DNA from: Bacillus sp. FJAT-27916
Lineage (GTDB): Bacteria > Bacillota > Bacilli > Bacillales > Pradoshiaceae
DNA: 64,000 nucleotides
Assembly: GCF_001183965.1 (NCBI RefSeq)
Contig: NZ_LFZV01000001.1
Coordinates: 1,999,871-2,063,870, forward strand
Direction: 5' to 3'
Shown: in pieces, positions 34,395 through 43,493 of the stretch
Numbering within the stretch: position 1 is the first letter of the stretch
How the letters are laid out: each line of letters starts with the position of its first letter
Translations under genes and position numbers: made by a program
The notes under the pieces: generated by a model
What the model saw: the letters and a program-made list of their open reading frames with translations, nothing else
The model's database searches: none
What the model was told of the DNA's origin: nothing

Positions 34395-35567
34395 ATGAAT
34401 TTTTCTCTAAGCGATGAACTGATTGAAATGAAGAAGTCCATACGGGATTTTATTGACCATACGGTAGATCCACTCGCCCAGCAAATTGAACAGGATGACG
34501 AGATACCAGAGAAGATCATAAGCATGAGCAAGGAGCTGGGTCTATTCGGACTCAGCATCCCTGAAGAATACGGGGGCATTGGGATAGATATGGTCGGTAA
34601 ATGTGCCCTCTATGAAGAAATAGGCCGTACCTCGAATGGCTATACAACCGTGATTGGGGCCCATACAGGCATTAGTTCAGTGGGAATTGTTGAAATGGGA
34701 ACTGAGCAGCAGAAGAAGCAGTATTTGCCGGACATGGCGAAAGGAGACCGAATCGGTGCCTTTGCCCTGACAGAGCCTAGCGCAGGTTCAAATGCAGCGG
34801 CCTTAAAAACCACCGCGGTCAAAAAAGGGGATAAGTATATCTTAAACGGCTCTAAGCATTACATCACAAACGGCCCAATTGCAGATGTGTTCACAGTTAT
34901 GGCTGTCACAGACCGGGACAAAGGCGCAAAAGGGATTACATCCTTTATCATTGAAAAGGATTTTCCTGGGTTTGTCGTCGGCAAAACAGAAGAGAAGATG
35001 GGACTGCGCGGTTCGCATTCGTCTGAAATTTTCTTTGAGGATTGTGAGGTCCCCGATGATAACGTGCTTGGAACAGAGGGGCTTGGCTACATAAATGCGC
35101 TGAAAATATTGGCTAACGGACGAGCGGGGCTTGCCGCCCGAAATCTTGGCTCATGCCAAAAGCTGCTTGAGCTTTCCACTAAATATGCACATGAGCGCGA
35201 ACAGTTCGGAAAACCGATTTTTGAGCAGCAAATCATTCAGCATTATCTCGCTGAAATTGCCCTTGATACGGAAACACTCCGCTCCATGACATACAGGGTT
35301 GCCTGGATGGTTGACCAAGGGATGAATGTGATTAAAGAAGCGGCCATGGCAAAGCTCCTCGGATCAGAAATCTATAACCGTATTGCTGACAAAGCCGTTC
35401 AAATCCATGGGGGTATTGGGTATATCAAGGAATTCCCGATTGAACGCTATTACCGTGACGCCCGCATCACGAAAATTTATGAAGGAACCTCTGAAATTCA
35501 GAAGAACATTATCGCTGCTCAGCTTCATAAGGAATATGAGAAGAACTCAAAGATTATACAGGTATAA
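34395..35567 (+). CDS. Short/medium-chain acyl-CoA dehydrogenase
   Basis: A 390-aa canonical acyl-CoA dehydrogenase. It has FALTEPSAGSNAAALKTTA (near 120), YILNGSKHYITNGP (near 147), the phosphate-contact EREQFGKPIFEQQIIQ (near 271) and the catalytic Glu in IYEGTSEIQKNII (near 366). Unlike the other acyl-CoA dehydrogenases of the cluster it keeps every classical motif. It lies 145 bp after the CoA-transferase with its own ribosome-binding site (AAGGGAG) and is followed by a terminator. Confidence 0.88.
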   Translation: MNFSLSDELIEMKKSIRDFIDHTVDPLAQQIEQDDEIPEKIISMSKELGLFGLSIPEEYGGIGIDMVGKCALYEEIGRTSNGYTTVIGAHTGISSVGIVEMGTEQQKKQYLPDMAKGDRIGAFALTEPSAGSNAAALKTTAVKKGDKYILNGSKHYITNGPIADVFTVMAVTDRDKGAKGITSFIIEKDFPGFVVGKTEEKMGLRGSHSSEIFFEDCEVPDDNVLGTEGLGYINALKILANGRAGLAARNLGSCQKLLELSTKYAHEREQFGKPIFEQQIIQHYLAEIALDTETLRSMTYRVAWMVDQGMNVIKEAAMAKLLGSEIYNRIADKAVQIHGGIGYIKEFPIERYYRDARITKIYEGTSEIQKNIIAAQLHKEYEKNSKIIQV

Positions 35568-35631
35568 GCAATTGCTTATGACAGACGGGTAAGCATGTGA
35601 AGGAGAATGACACATTAATTTCACCATTTTT

Positions 35632-35665
35632 AAAACGGTTCCCATGCTTGGAGCCGTTATTCTTT
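35632..35665 (+). terminator. Terminator at end of the acyl-CoA cluster
   Basis: AACGGTTCC and GGAGCCGTT arms followed by ATTCTTTT. The next 165 bp before the iron-sulfur gene are AT-rich and show no clear promoter. Confidence 0.65.
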
Positions 35666-35831
35666 TGCTGAAAAAAATTCTATGTGAGATTCCCTGTCAA
35701 TTAGCGTGCAAAATAGGGAAGCTTCATTCAAAATGAAATAAACCTCAATCTATTCCTTTTTTGGAATGAACGAAGAAATGGTTCTTTTGTTATAAACGAT
35801 TTAGCGTATTTGAAAGAAAGGAGTAGGTGGA

Positions 35832-36284
35832 ATGAAGGCTAAGAAAGCTGATGTTTTGCCATTCAATCAAAAACGGAAAATAACCTTATCCATTACAGTG
35901 AACGGCATTCGGTATCATTTATTGGTGAATCCGATGGAAAAGGTCATGAATCTTTTGCGTGAAAGGCTTCTCCTTTTTGGAACTCTTGAACCTTGCGGAA
36001 GGGGTCAATGCCAAGCATGTACGGTTCTTATAGAGGGAGAAATGCTTAAATCATGTCTCCTTCTGGCACATCAAGTAAATGGGAAGTCAATCACTACCAT
36101 AAAAAATGTGGCACAGAGAGAAAATGAAAATAAAAGATTCATGATGGATGAAAGGAGCATGCTAGAGATCAATCCACCACCTTCAAAGGAACAAATCGAG
36201 CAGGCATTAGCTGTGACCATATCGCAGGAGAGACCAGAGCCTGCACAAAGGCTGGCTGGTTCCAGTCATGGCACTTGGCATTAA
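35832..36284 (+). CDS. Orphan (2Fe-2S) protein, CoxS/XdhC-like, C-terminal domain degenerate
   Basis: A 150-aa protein. The N-terminal plant-ferredoxin-like domain of molybdenum hydroxylase small subunits is present: ITVNGIRYHLLVNP, LRERLLLFGTLEPCGRGQCQACTVLIEG (three cluster Cys), and the fourth Cys in LKSCLLLAHQ. The second domain of CoxS proteins (QCGxCTPG and a CxC) should follow from about residue 95, but it is replaced by a Lys/Glu-rich Pro tail with no cysteines. No large or medium hydroxylase subunit is nearby. It may have been reduced to a single-cluster electron carrier, or be a decaying remnant. Confidence 0.72.
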   Translation: MKAKKADVLPFNQKRKITLSITVNGIRYHLLVNPMEKVMNLLRERLLLFGTLEPCGRGQCQACTVLIEGEMLKSCLLLAHQVNGKSITTIKNVAQRENENKRFMMDERSMLEINPPPSKEQIEQALAVTISQERPEPAQRLAGSSHGTWH

Positions 36285-36309
36285 AAAATTTTTAGGAGGA
36301 AGTGAATGC

Positions 36310-36426
36310 ATGATTCATCCTGTTACTAATCAAGAGTCTGTCATCCAACAAGATGCGAAGGAAATGCGACTGGGTAATCTTTACAAAATATATTGGTTTG
36401 TGAAGGGAATGAAGGGAAGTCGGTAA
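36310..36426 (+). CDS. Possible small protein after the iron-sulfur gene
   Basis: A 38-aa ORF (begins MIHPVTNQESVIQQDAKEMR, ends VKGMKGSR). AGGAGGAAGTG precedes two overlapping ATGs; only the second (36310) opens this frame. No family is recognised. It may be the stump of a larger downstream gene lost together with the second half of the iron-sulfur protein. The 145 bp after it hold nothing recognisable. Confidence 0.3.
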   Translation: MIHPVTNQESVIQQDAKEMRLGNLYKIYWFVKGMKGSR

Positions 36427-36570
36427 CAAGAGAACATGAGATGTTCTTTAAGCTCAGTAAAGAATGAACTTGCTGATGTTGGGTGTTTCTCCATTACGCT
36501 CCTATGTATTGATTTTACTAATTACTCCTATAAACCAATAATCAGCCGGCAATACCGGTTTGCGATTCCT

Positions 36571-37746
36571 CTATTGGTTAGCCAATTCTTCCCCAAGCTT
36601 CAATAAGCGTAAATCTTCCCTTCGGTTGGCCACAAAAGAGAGACCAATTGGGCATCCTTTATATTCAAAAAGAGGAATGCTCAATTGCGGGAGGCCGCAT
36701 AATGATGCAATACAAGTCAACTGGAGATTTTTTGAGCGAATCTGTTTCAATTCCTCTTGAGAGGATTGAAGAGAAGGGGGACCTTGTACGGCTGTCGGGA
36801 TGATAAGCAGGCTATCTTCTTGAAGAAGGTTAGTAATCATTTGTTCAATGACCGTTCTTTTTTTCCATGCTTGCTTCATTTCAAATTCCGTGATGGTCGC
36901 GGCCATTTTCATCCGGTCAGAAATCCCTGGTCCGAAGGAAGGATTCACACGCTCAACCCAATCCCCATGTTCCTGCCATACTTCATATCCCTGTATGACT
37001 CTAAAGATTTCCGGCCATTGTGAAAAGCCGGCTTTCTGCCAGTTGATAAACGTCTCTTGAAATTGATTTGAAAGAAGTGCGTTTGTCTTACCTTTCACGT
37101 TTTCCACGATACTCTTATCTAGCAGGCCATTCCATATCTGCTCCGGAAAATAAATGGTCGTAAAGGGTTTCCTATTCAATTGGCGCTCTCCTAGAAAGAC
37201 TTCACCAACTCTTCTTAAAACATCTGGATTTCTTGCCATCCAGCCAACTGTATCGAAGCTTTTGGCCATAGGAATACAACCAGCTGTTGAAATGATGCCA
37301 TGGCTTGGCCGGAATCCATAAATACCGCAATAGGATGCAGGAATCCGCATGGAACCGCCTGTATCTGTTCCGATGGAGAAATCCACATCTCCGCTTGCAA
37401 CCGATACAGCAGAGCCGCTTGATGAACCGCCGGGAATATGGTTTGGGGCTTTAGGATTTCTCGGTGTACCGTAATGAGCATTGATTCCATCAAGGCTGTA
37501 CATTAATTCATCTGTGATTGTTATCCCGTTCATGCTTGCTCCATTATTAAGCAATTTTTCTATAACAGGAGAGTGGGAAGAGGCTTTTTCATGGGTTCGC
37601 AGCCAATCTGGATTACCGGCGCTGTTCGTATGCCCCTTAACTTCAAATACATCCTTTACGGAAAAACTGAGCCCATCCAAAGGTCCTGATTTCGCTCGTT
37701 TAATGACAATTGAATTGTCCATATAAGCGTTTTGACCTCGTGTCAT
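36571..37746 (-). CDS. Amidase signature family enzyme
   Basis: A 391-aa Ser-Ser-Lys hydrolase. The catalytic Lys is in LSFSVKDVFEV (near 30). The Gly/Ser-rich loop NHIPGGSSSGSAVSVASGDVDFSIGTDTGGSMRIPAS (near 98-135) contains both catalytic serines. It hydrolyses an amide; the substrate is unknown. It is shorter than GatA (about 480 aa) and no gatC/gatB neighbours occur, so it is not a tRNA amidotransferase subunit. ATG at 37746 is chosen over 37770 because AAAGGAGG lies 7-8 bp before it. Confidence 0.85.
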   Translation of the reverse strand: MTRGQNAYMDNSIVIKRAKSGPLDGLSFSVKDVFEVKGHTNSAGNPDWLRTHEKASSHSPVIEKLLNNGASMNGITITDELMYSLDGINAHYGTPRNPKAPNHIPGGSSSGSAVSVASGDVDFSIGTDTGGSMRIPASYCGIYGFRPSHGIISTAGCIPMAKSFDTVGWMARNPDVLRRVGEVFLGERQLNRKPFTTIYFPEQIWNGLLDKSIVENVKGKTNALLSNQFQETFINWQKAGFSQWPEIFRVIQGYEVWQEHGDWVERVNPSFGPGISDRMKMAATITEFEMKQAWKKRTVIEQMITNLLQEDSLLIIPTAVQGPPSLQSSQEELKQIRSKNLQLTCIASLCGLPQLSIPLFEYKGCPIGLSFVANRREDLRLLKLGEELANQ

Positions 37747-38291
37747 TTCTATTCCTCCTTTCGAAAACAAGTCGGGAGCGCTCCTACTATGGCTGCCCGT
37801 ATGCTATAAAGGAATGCTTGTCTCTCAAATATAGTGATTCTTTAGGTTTAGCAAAAAAAGCTGTTCTGATACGAAAAGGAAGATCAATTGTTCGTGCAGC
37901 AAACCTATCATGCTATACTGCCAAGTGAAGAATTCTCCTATCTTCAGAATGCAAGTGTTTAATATCCTGCATAAAATCAGCCATCTCTTCATAAGAGGAG
38001 ATGGCTGATGATAGAAAATTGAGGGTTTTTCCTTAGCTTTCTAATCTTGCTCATTTTTCTGTTTCGAATTGATTAGCTGCAGCTAATTTCTTTCATGAAG
38101 CACTTGTCTCTTTTTTGTAGCGGTATTTGACACTGGAATAGACAAAATGAAGATAGAGAAGAAGTATATAAGAGATTCATTTGTTTATCGGTTAATGGGA
38201 AATGAGTTGTTCAAGCTCTTTCCAATTCCACGCTTGAATATAGCCCCCATTATCGTATGCGGTATGTTTACCCTCCCTTAATCCTGATGAC
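37747..38291. other. Gene-free stretch between amidase and cotS
   Basis: About 545 bp without a credible gene. It holds a strong hairpin (TCAGCCATCTC and GAGATGGCTGA, 37978-38008) with no T-run, plus AT-rich sequence. The hairpin may protect an mRNA end. Nothing else is recognised. Confidence 0.5.
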
Positions 38292-39341
38292 TTAATCGAT
38301 CACCTCATTCATTCGTTGAAGAAAGGCGGGAAGCACTTTATCTTTGCTCATCTCTGTAGAAATCACGTTTTTCAACTTCATTACATGTTTTTCTTCGGAC
38401 CAATTATTCTGCCTTTTGTAGTAATATGTGGTGGCTTGGTCGTAGAATAGATGAGGGAACATGAGCTCTGCACCTAATATTTCATACTGTTCCTTTGATA
38501 AAGGATTGACACGCTGGTAATCTTTTAACATTCTAAGCATTATATCAAGGTTCCATTCTGCCTCTTTCCTCATTACTTTATTGAGGATTTTACGAATATC
38601 ACGGATTGGCAGATCAACAGTCAGAGAATCCATGTCAAACACATACAAATCTGAATCAGGGGTAATCAGGAGGTTATTTTCAGCATAATCCTGATGACAT
38701 AAATTGATGTTTTTGTGTATGGTTTCTGCCCATGTATCATACGATTCTTTATCGAAAAGGGATAGGGAGGATTTACATTGTTTTAAGAATGTATCGACAG
38801 TTTTTAGAAAAAGACGATCGAATTCATTTAAGGATAGCGATTCTAAACGGATCTTTTTTAATTCAAGCAATCTTTTATATCGCTTCTCGTAATTGGATTT
38901 TCGTTCATCCAGCAGGAAGGAGGGATAATATCCGATTGGCGACCTAAATCCGGAGGACCCTTTATGGAAATGGCCGACACCTTCCATGATTTTTTTTAAA
39001 TCATGCTTTTTTTTATAATCGGGGCTCCTCCCATGTACCGCTTCAAAAACGATATAGTACTCATCATGGACATTCGTGAAAACTTCTCCTGTCTTTGTAC
39101 GAATAACCTGAGGGGTTTTCACTCCGTTTGTCCTTAAATAGTCTATGGCATGTGCCATGAACTGAATTCGGTCTTTATCCAAAGGTACTTTTTTTAAGAT
39201 ATACGTCCCTTTGTTCGTTCGTATTTCCCAGACAGATTTTTTGGTTGTCTTTTTCTTCAGGGGCCGGAATTTCACCATGGTACTATTGATCGGATAGGCT
39301 GATAAGGCTAAATGGGCATTCTTTAAGGAGGTGTGACTCAT
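38292..39341 (-). CDS. cotS: Spore coat protein CotS family
   Basis: A 349-aa protein with an aminoglycoside/choline-kinase-like fold. Visible are the ATP-grasp-like N-lobe (SVWEIRTNKGTYILKKVP), the catalytic loop INLCHQDYAENNLLITP (near 210; Brenner-type HxDxxxxN) and the metal Asp in LYVFDMDSLTVD. It matches CotS of the Bacillus spore coat in length and gene order. Its start overlaps the end of cotSA by 4 bp, as in the B. subtilis cotSA-cotS pair. Expression is expected in the mother cell late in sporulation. Confidence 0.83.
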   Translation of the reverse strand: MSHTSLKNAHLALSAYPINSTMVKFRPLKKKTTKKSVWEIRTNKGTYILKKVPLDKDRIQFMAHAIDYLRTNGVKTPQVIRTKTGEVFTNVHDEYYIVFEAVHGRSPDYKKKHDLKKIMEGVGHFHKGSSGFRSPIGYYPSFLLDERKSNYEKRYKRLLELKKIRLESLSLNEFDRLFLKTVDTFLKQCKSSLSLFDKESYDTWAETIHKNINLCHQDYAENNLLITPDSDLYVFDMDSLTVDLPIRDIRKILNKVMRKEAEWNLDIMLRMLKDYQRVNPLSKEQYEILGAELMFPHLFYDQATTYYYKRQNNWSEEKHVMKLKNVISTEMSKDKVLPAFLQRMNEVID

Positions 39342-40666
39342 TTCTTTTCCTCCCGATGCTTATGACTCTTTCTTTTATTCCGCTTCCGATCATCATTTCT
39401 TTTTCTCGTCCTCTTTCGGCCATCTGCTTTTCTTTTTTTCTTTTTCTTTTGTTTATTCATGGAATTTATGAATCGTTCGACCTGTCTCCTTGGCATGATT
39501 TCTGCCTTTTCTGCATTCATGGCTGTCAAATAAAAATTCTCTAAACGTTCATATACTTGTTCAAATCCGAAGGTGTTCTCTGCGTGTTTCCGGCCTTCTC
39601 TTGAAAGAGCGTTTGCTTTGTCCGCATTCGACAATAAATCGATAATGGCCTCTGAGAAAGCTTTCGAATTCGTGTAATCATCCAAAACGATGCCATTTAG
39701 GTTATGATGAACGACTTCAGCATTTCCTCCGCGATTGGTTGTGATGATAGGCAGGCCAGCTCCCATTGCTTCGTAGTGGACTCGTGCGAGCGGCTCCTCC
39801 CATTGAGAGCTGCAAACAAACAAATCGCCTAATAAATACATGGTAGGAATTTGAATCGGCGGAACAAAGCCAGTAAAGATTACTTTATTACTACCTAATG
39901 ATTTAGCAAGACTCCTGAGCATTTTGCCATAATCATCGATGGTTTCATCGCTGAACCATTTACTCCCAACAATGACGACAACGGCATCTGGGTGAACGAC
40001 AAGAACGTCCTTCATCGCCTCCAGCAGTATCTCAGGTCCTTTCACTTTGCTAAGACGACCGACAAATAAGATAACCTTTTTCCCATCAACCTTATATTTT
40101 CCTCTAAGTTCTGCTCTTAGGCTCTGAACATTCTCATCCCATATAGGGGTATATTTCATAAGGTCCATTCCAGAATAAACCGGCTGTACTTTCCCGATAG
40201 CTATCGGGAAGCGATTAGTTATCGTCTTAGCAATGAAGGCACTCACCGTCATAATTCGTTCGACCGATTGGATAACGGCCTCACCAGCTTCTTGTGTAAT
40301 CTTCGTGTCCTTAAACATTTCGTTATGCAGGCTTAAGACAAAGCGGCTATTCGGCTGAGCTAATTTATAGGTCAGGACATCAAGCGGCCGATTAAATACA
40401 TGGACAAGGTCATAGGAGACTCCGTCAGCGAATTTCTGAGCTAATGCATTATGAATATGACTTACATAATTCTCCTGAGGAACCCGAATATACTCAATGC
40501 CATTTTTGATTTCCGCCGGGTCAAGGTCAGGATCAGCAATTCCAAACACCGTTACATCGTTCCGCTCGTTTAAATAGGGCAGCACACCGTCAATCAACAC
40601 TTGTATAGCCCCGCCTCTAATGGGGGGGACCGGTAACTTTTCCGTACATATAAGGGCGATTTTCAC
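39338..40666 (-). CDS. cotSA: Spore coat glycosyltransferase CotSA with basic C-terminal tail
   Basis: GT-B fold glycosyltransferase, family 4, 442 aa. The N-terminus is PPIRGGAIQVLIDGVLPYL, and the donor-site motif is WEEPLARVHYEAMGAGLPIITTNRGGNAEVVHH (near 285-318) with the EX7E-type glutamate. It is about 65 residues longer than the B. subtilis CotSA I recall (about 377 aa). The extra C-terminus is almost entirely Lys/Arg (from about residue 400: MNKQKKKKKRKADGRKR and beyond), possibly for coat assembly or binding anionic polymers. The start is GTG. It is upstream of and overlaps cotS. Confidence 0.83.
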   Translation of the reverse strand: MKIALICTEKLPVPPIRGGAIQVLIDGVLPYLNERNDVTVFGIADPDLDPAEIKNGIEYIRVPQENYVSHIHNALAQKFADGVSYDLVHVFNRPLDVLTYKLAQPNSRFVLSLHNEMFKDTKITQEAGEAVIQSVERIMTVSAFIAKTITNRFPIAIGKVQPVYSGMDLMKYTPIWDENVQSLRAELRGKYKVDGKKVILFVGRLSKVKGPEILLEAMKDVLVVHPDAVVVIVGSKWFSDETIDDYGKMLRSLAKSLGSNKVIFTGFVPPIQIPTMYLLGDLFVCSSQWEEPLARVHYEAMGAGLPIITTNRGGNAEVVHHNLNGIVLDDYTNSKAFSEAIIDLLSNADKANALSREGRKHAENTFGFEQVYERLENFYLTAMNAEKAEIMPRRQVERFINSMNKQKKKKKRKADGRKRTRKRNDDRKRNKRKSHKHREEKK

Positions 40667-41088
40667 GTTACGTACATCATCCTTTCTTCATGATTTTTCA
40701 TCTAATCATATGGAGTCCAGTCAACCTTCGTAAATAGGATCCAATACAACTCAGAAAACGAAAGAAGATGGCATGTCCCACTAAGGTATATTTCTGACAA
40801 CTCGGTTTAGCTTATGAAATTGAAGATGGGGTGGTTTTCTCATTTGCCTATACTGGCGTACATAAATTTCTTGAAAGGCACATAAAAGAAGCGATAAGAG
40901 GGTAGATAATAATCCATACCCTATCCCTTTATCATCTCCGTACAGCTTCGATAGCAAATTAAGATAATCTCCTTCATTGTGCAAATGTTTTCACCAAAAT
41001 TATCTATTCTATCAAAATGAATATATTTTACAAACTTACCATTTGTATACAATGTATATTAATGGTAATATTAGGATATAAAAAACTT

Positions 41089-41102
41089 TGAAAGCGCTTG
41101 CT
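41089..41102 (+). promoter_or_regulatory. cre-like/LacI operator upstream of the sugar ABC operon
   Basis: TGAAAGCGCTTGCT fits TGNAANCGNTNNCA except at the last base. It is 21 bp before the proposed -35 box. The region from 40667 to here is AT-rich with no other recognised feature. Confidence 0.6.
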
Positions 41103-41122
41103 ATGAGATGTTTACTATTCTT

Positions 41123-41151
41123 TTGAACTCCCTAGAATACTTACTTAATAG
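41123..41151 (+). promoter_or_regulatory. Putative promoter of the sugar ABC operon
   Basis: TTGAAC and TAATAG with a 17-bp spacer, flanked by the two operator-like sites. Confidence 0.35.
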
Positions 41152-41182
41152 CGTGATAGAAGTTTCTTTTTTTACTTATCAA

Positions 41183-41196
41183 TGCAAACGTTTTCG
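41183..41196 (+). promoter_or_regulatory. Second cre-like/LacI operator
   Basis: TGCAAACGTTTTCG, again one mismatch (last base) to TGNAANCGNTNNCA. It is downstream of the proposed -10, where a repressor would block elongation or initiation. Candidate site for the LacI protein at 44345 or for CcpA. Confidence 0.6.
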
Positions 41197-41232
41197 AAAG
41201 TTTTTAAACAAAATCATAAGGAGAGTGGCTCT

Positions 41233-42516
41233 ATGTTAAAAAGTAAAATCGTCAAGGGAACACTATCTGGATTACTTTTATCAAGTCTTGTCTTAGCAGG
41301 ATGCTCATCATCGAGCGGCGGCGATGGCGGGGATAAAACAACAGTTGAGATTTTTCAGTTCAAAGTAGAATTCAAGCAGCAGTTTGAACAGGTTGCTGAA
41401 CAGTATGAAAAGGAAAATCCAGATGTAGATTTAAAAATCACGACAGTCGGCGGAGGGAATGATTATAAGTCGGCTATCACCTCCAAGTTTTCTTCCGGTG
41501 AGGAGCCTGCCATCTTCAATATCGGCGGACCGACAGATGTGAAGCAATTTAAAGACCGGTTAACTGACTTGAGTGATACAAAAGCTGCTGAAGCTGCCCT
41601 TGATGGTACGCTTGATGGTGTCACAGTTGATGGTGAAGTTCTTGGTGTGCCATATAACCAAGAGGGCTATGGTTTCATTTACAATAAACGTATTTTGAAA
41701 GAAGCCGGGATTGATCCAGCCAGCTTGACATCTTATGACAAATTAGAAGAAGCCGTTAAGAAACTAGATTCAGAGAAAGATAAATTAGACATTGATGCGG
41801 TATTCGCTTATCCCGTGAAGGAGAAATGGGTAACAGGCAACCACTTATCCAATGTATTCCTTGCGAATGAATTCGACGGTGATATCTTGAAGGCTAGTGA
41901 ATCAAAGTCAATCAAGTTTGAAGACGGAGATACATTCAAGCAAATGATTGATTTGCAAAATGAATACTCTGTTCAGCCGACAACAAGTCTTGACTACTCC
42001 CAGCAAGTAGAGGAGCTTTTCTCCCTCGAGAAAGTGGCCTTCATTCAGCAAGGGAACTGGGTTTACAATACGGTTTATGAAATGGACCCTGAGTTAGCTG
42101 AAAAAGGAATCGGCATCATTCCTATTCCAAACGGTGATGAAGCGAAAATGCCTGTAGGCGTACCAAACTACTGGGCTGTAAACAGCAAAGTGGATGAAGA
42201 CGTACAAGAGGAAGCAAAGAAATTCTTAGATTGGCTTTATACTTCTGATGAAGGTAAAACAGCTGTCTTAGAAGAGTTCAAGTTTATTCCAGCTTATGAA
42301 GGCTATGATACGGAAAAAATCGCCGATCCGCTTTCACAGGAAATTTACAAATATGCAGAAGCCGGAAATACGCTTGGATGGGTCTTCATGGGCTATCCGG
42401 TCGGATGGAATGAGGATCTTGGAGCAAGCGTGCAAAAATATGTCTCTGGTGATCAAACATGGGAAGAGCTTGTGAAAGAAACTCAGAAAATCTGGGAAGA
42501 AAAAGCTGATAATTAA
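41233..42516 (+). CDS. Sugar ABC transporter substrate-binding lipoprotein
   Basis: A 427-aa solute-binding protein of the MalE/MsmE type (cluster D). It has a signal peptide with lipobox LAGC (Cys near 24), then a Ser/Gly/Asp linker and the two-lobed domain (VEIFQFKVEFKQQFEQVAEQY; GVPYNQEGYGFIYNKRIL; FIQQGNWVYNTVYEM). It would bind an oligosaccharide outside the membrane. ATG at 41233 is chosen because AAGGAGAG lies 7-8 bp upstream and the signal peptide starts there. No ABC ATPase is encoded in this operon, so a shared MsmX-like ATPase is expected. Confidence 0.85.
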   Translation: MLKSKIVKGTLSGLLLSSLVLAGCSSSSGGDGGDKTTVEIFQFKVEFKQQFEQVAEQYEKENPDVDLKITTVGGGNDYKSAITSKFSSGEEPAIFNIGGPTDVKQFKDRLTDLSDTKAAEAALDGTLDGVTVDGEVLGVPYNQEGYGFIYNKRILKEAGIDPASLTSYDKLEEAVKKLDSEKDKLDIDAVFAYPVKEKWVTGNHLSNVFLANEFDGDILKASESKSIKFEDGDTFKQMIDLQNEYSVQPTTSLDYSQQVEELFSLEKVAFIQQGNWVYNTVYEMDPELAEKGIGIIPIPNGDEAKMPVGVPNYWAVNSKVDEDVQEEAKKFLDWLYTSDEGKTAVLEEFKFIPAYEGYDTEKIADPLSQEIYKYAEAGNTLGWVFMGYPVGWNEDLGASVQKYVSGDQTWEELVKETQKIWEEKADN

Positions 42517-42531
42517 TCCTTTCATCAAATG

Positions 42532-42599
42532 AAGACAGCCAGCCGCTCTTAAAGCAGAGGGACGACATTCTCTTGGCTGCCGTGGCATGGCTGTCTTTT
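42532..42599 (+). terminator. Hairpin between binding protein and permease genes
   Basis: AAGACAGCCA pairs with TGGCTGTCTT and is followed by TTTTC; a second inner stem may form. It probably ends most transcripts or stabilises the binding-protein mRNA, so that the lipoprotein is made in excess over the permeases. Confidence 0.65.
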
Positions 42600-42632
42600 C
42601 CTCACACATTCATTATAAGGAGGGCGATTCCT

Positions 42633-43493
42633 ATTCGAAATCGTGACTGGGCCTTTTGGCTATTCTTGACACCTGTCCTTGCTGCTCTCGTCATTGTCGT
42701 CATCATTCCGTTACTGTTCGGATTCTATTATTCTTTCACTAACTGGAATGGACTCGGGAGATTGGACTTTATTGGGTTGAAAAACTATATCAATCTATTT
42801 AATGATGATGCGTTTATAAGTGCGTTTTGGTTCACGGTTAAGTTTTCGATTGCCTCAATTGTGCTAATTAACATCATTGGCCTAGGTCTTGCTCTACTAG
42901 TGACAACCAAATTAAAATCGAGTAACTTACTCCGTACCGTATTCTTTATGCCGAACTTGATAGGCGGATTGATTCTCGGGTTCATTTGGCAGTTTATCTT
43001 CATTAAGGTGTTTGGAAGCATTGGCGATCTTTTTGGCATTGAAGCTTTAAATGGATGGCTTTCAACAACTGAGACTGGGTTTTGGGGAATGGTCATCCTG
43101 ACGGCCTGGCAAATGGCTGGATATATCATGATTATCTACATTGCCTATTTGCAGGCAGTACCGGGTGATTTACTAGAAGCGGCTGAAATCGACGGGGCCA
43201 ATGCATTTCAGCGATTCCGTCATATTACATTCCCGCTCGTTGCTCCAGCATTCACCGTCAGCTTATTCCTGACATTGTCCCATTCCTTTAAGATTTATGA
43301 TCAAAACTTAAGTTTAACAGGAGGGGCCCCCTATAATTCAACAGAAATGGTGGCTATGAATATCATTCGTTCGGCCTTTACAGATAATGAAATGGCCTAT
43401 GCGCAATCAAAGGCCGTCATCTTCTTTATCATTGTGGCGATTGTATCGCTACTGCAGGTGTACTTTAATAAGAAACGGGAGGTTGAACTATAA
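42633..43493 (+). CDS. Sugar ABC transporter permease (MalF/MsmF type)
   Basis: About 286 aa with six transmembrane segments. The EAA loop is PGDLLEAAEIDGANAFQRFRHITFPL (near residue 190), which contacts the ATPase. The reading frame upstream (from a TTG at 42573) runs through the intergenic hairpin and is unlikely to be translated. A perfect AAGGAGG at 42617-42623 has no ATG, GTG or TTG in frame behind it. ATT at 42633, 9 bp after AGGAGG, precedes the typical N-terminus (RNRDWAFWLFLTPV) and is taken as the start. It overlaps the next permease gene (TAATG). Confidence 0.8.
   Translation: MRNRDWAFWLFLTPVLAALVIVVIIPLLFGFYYSFTNWNGLGRLDFIGLKNYINLFNDDAFISAFWFTVKFSIASIVLINIIGLGLALLVTTKLKSSNLLRTVFFMPNLIGGLILGFIWQFIFIKVFGSIGDLFGIEALNGWLSTTETGFWGMVILTAWQMAGYIMIIYIAYLQAVPGDLLEAAEIDGANAFQRFRHITFPLVAPAFTVSLFLTLSHSFKIYDQNLSLTGGAPYNSTEMVAMNIIRSAFTDNEMAYAQSKAVIFFIIVAIVSLLQVYFNKKREVEL

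Noticed and set aside
37710-37928. 72-aa + strand ORF opposite the amidase start
   Set aside because: Antisense shadow of the amidase gene and its ribosome-binding site.
40781-40984. 67-aa ORF on - strand
   Set aside because: AAGGAG lies inside the ORF after its ATG, no family is recognised, and it sits in the regulatory region between cotSA and the sugar operon. Left unannotated.
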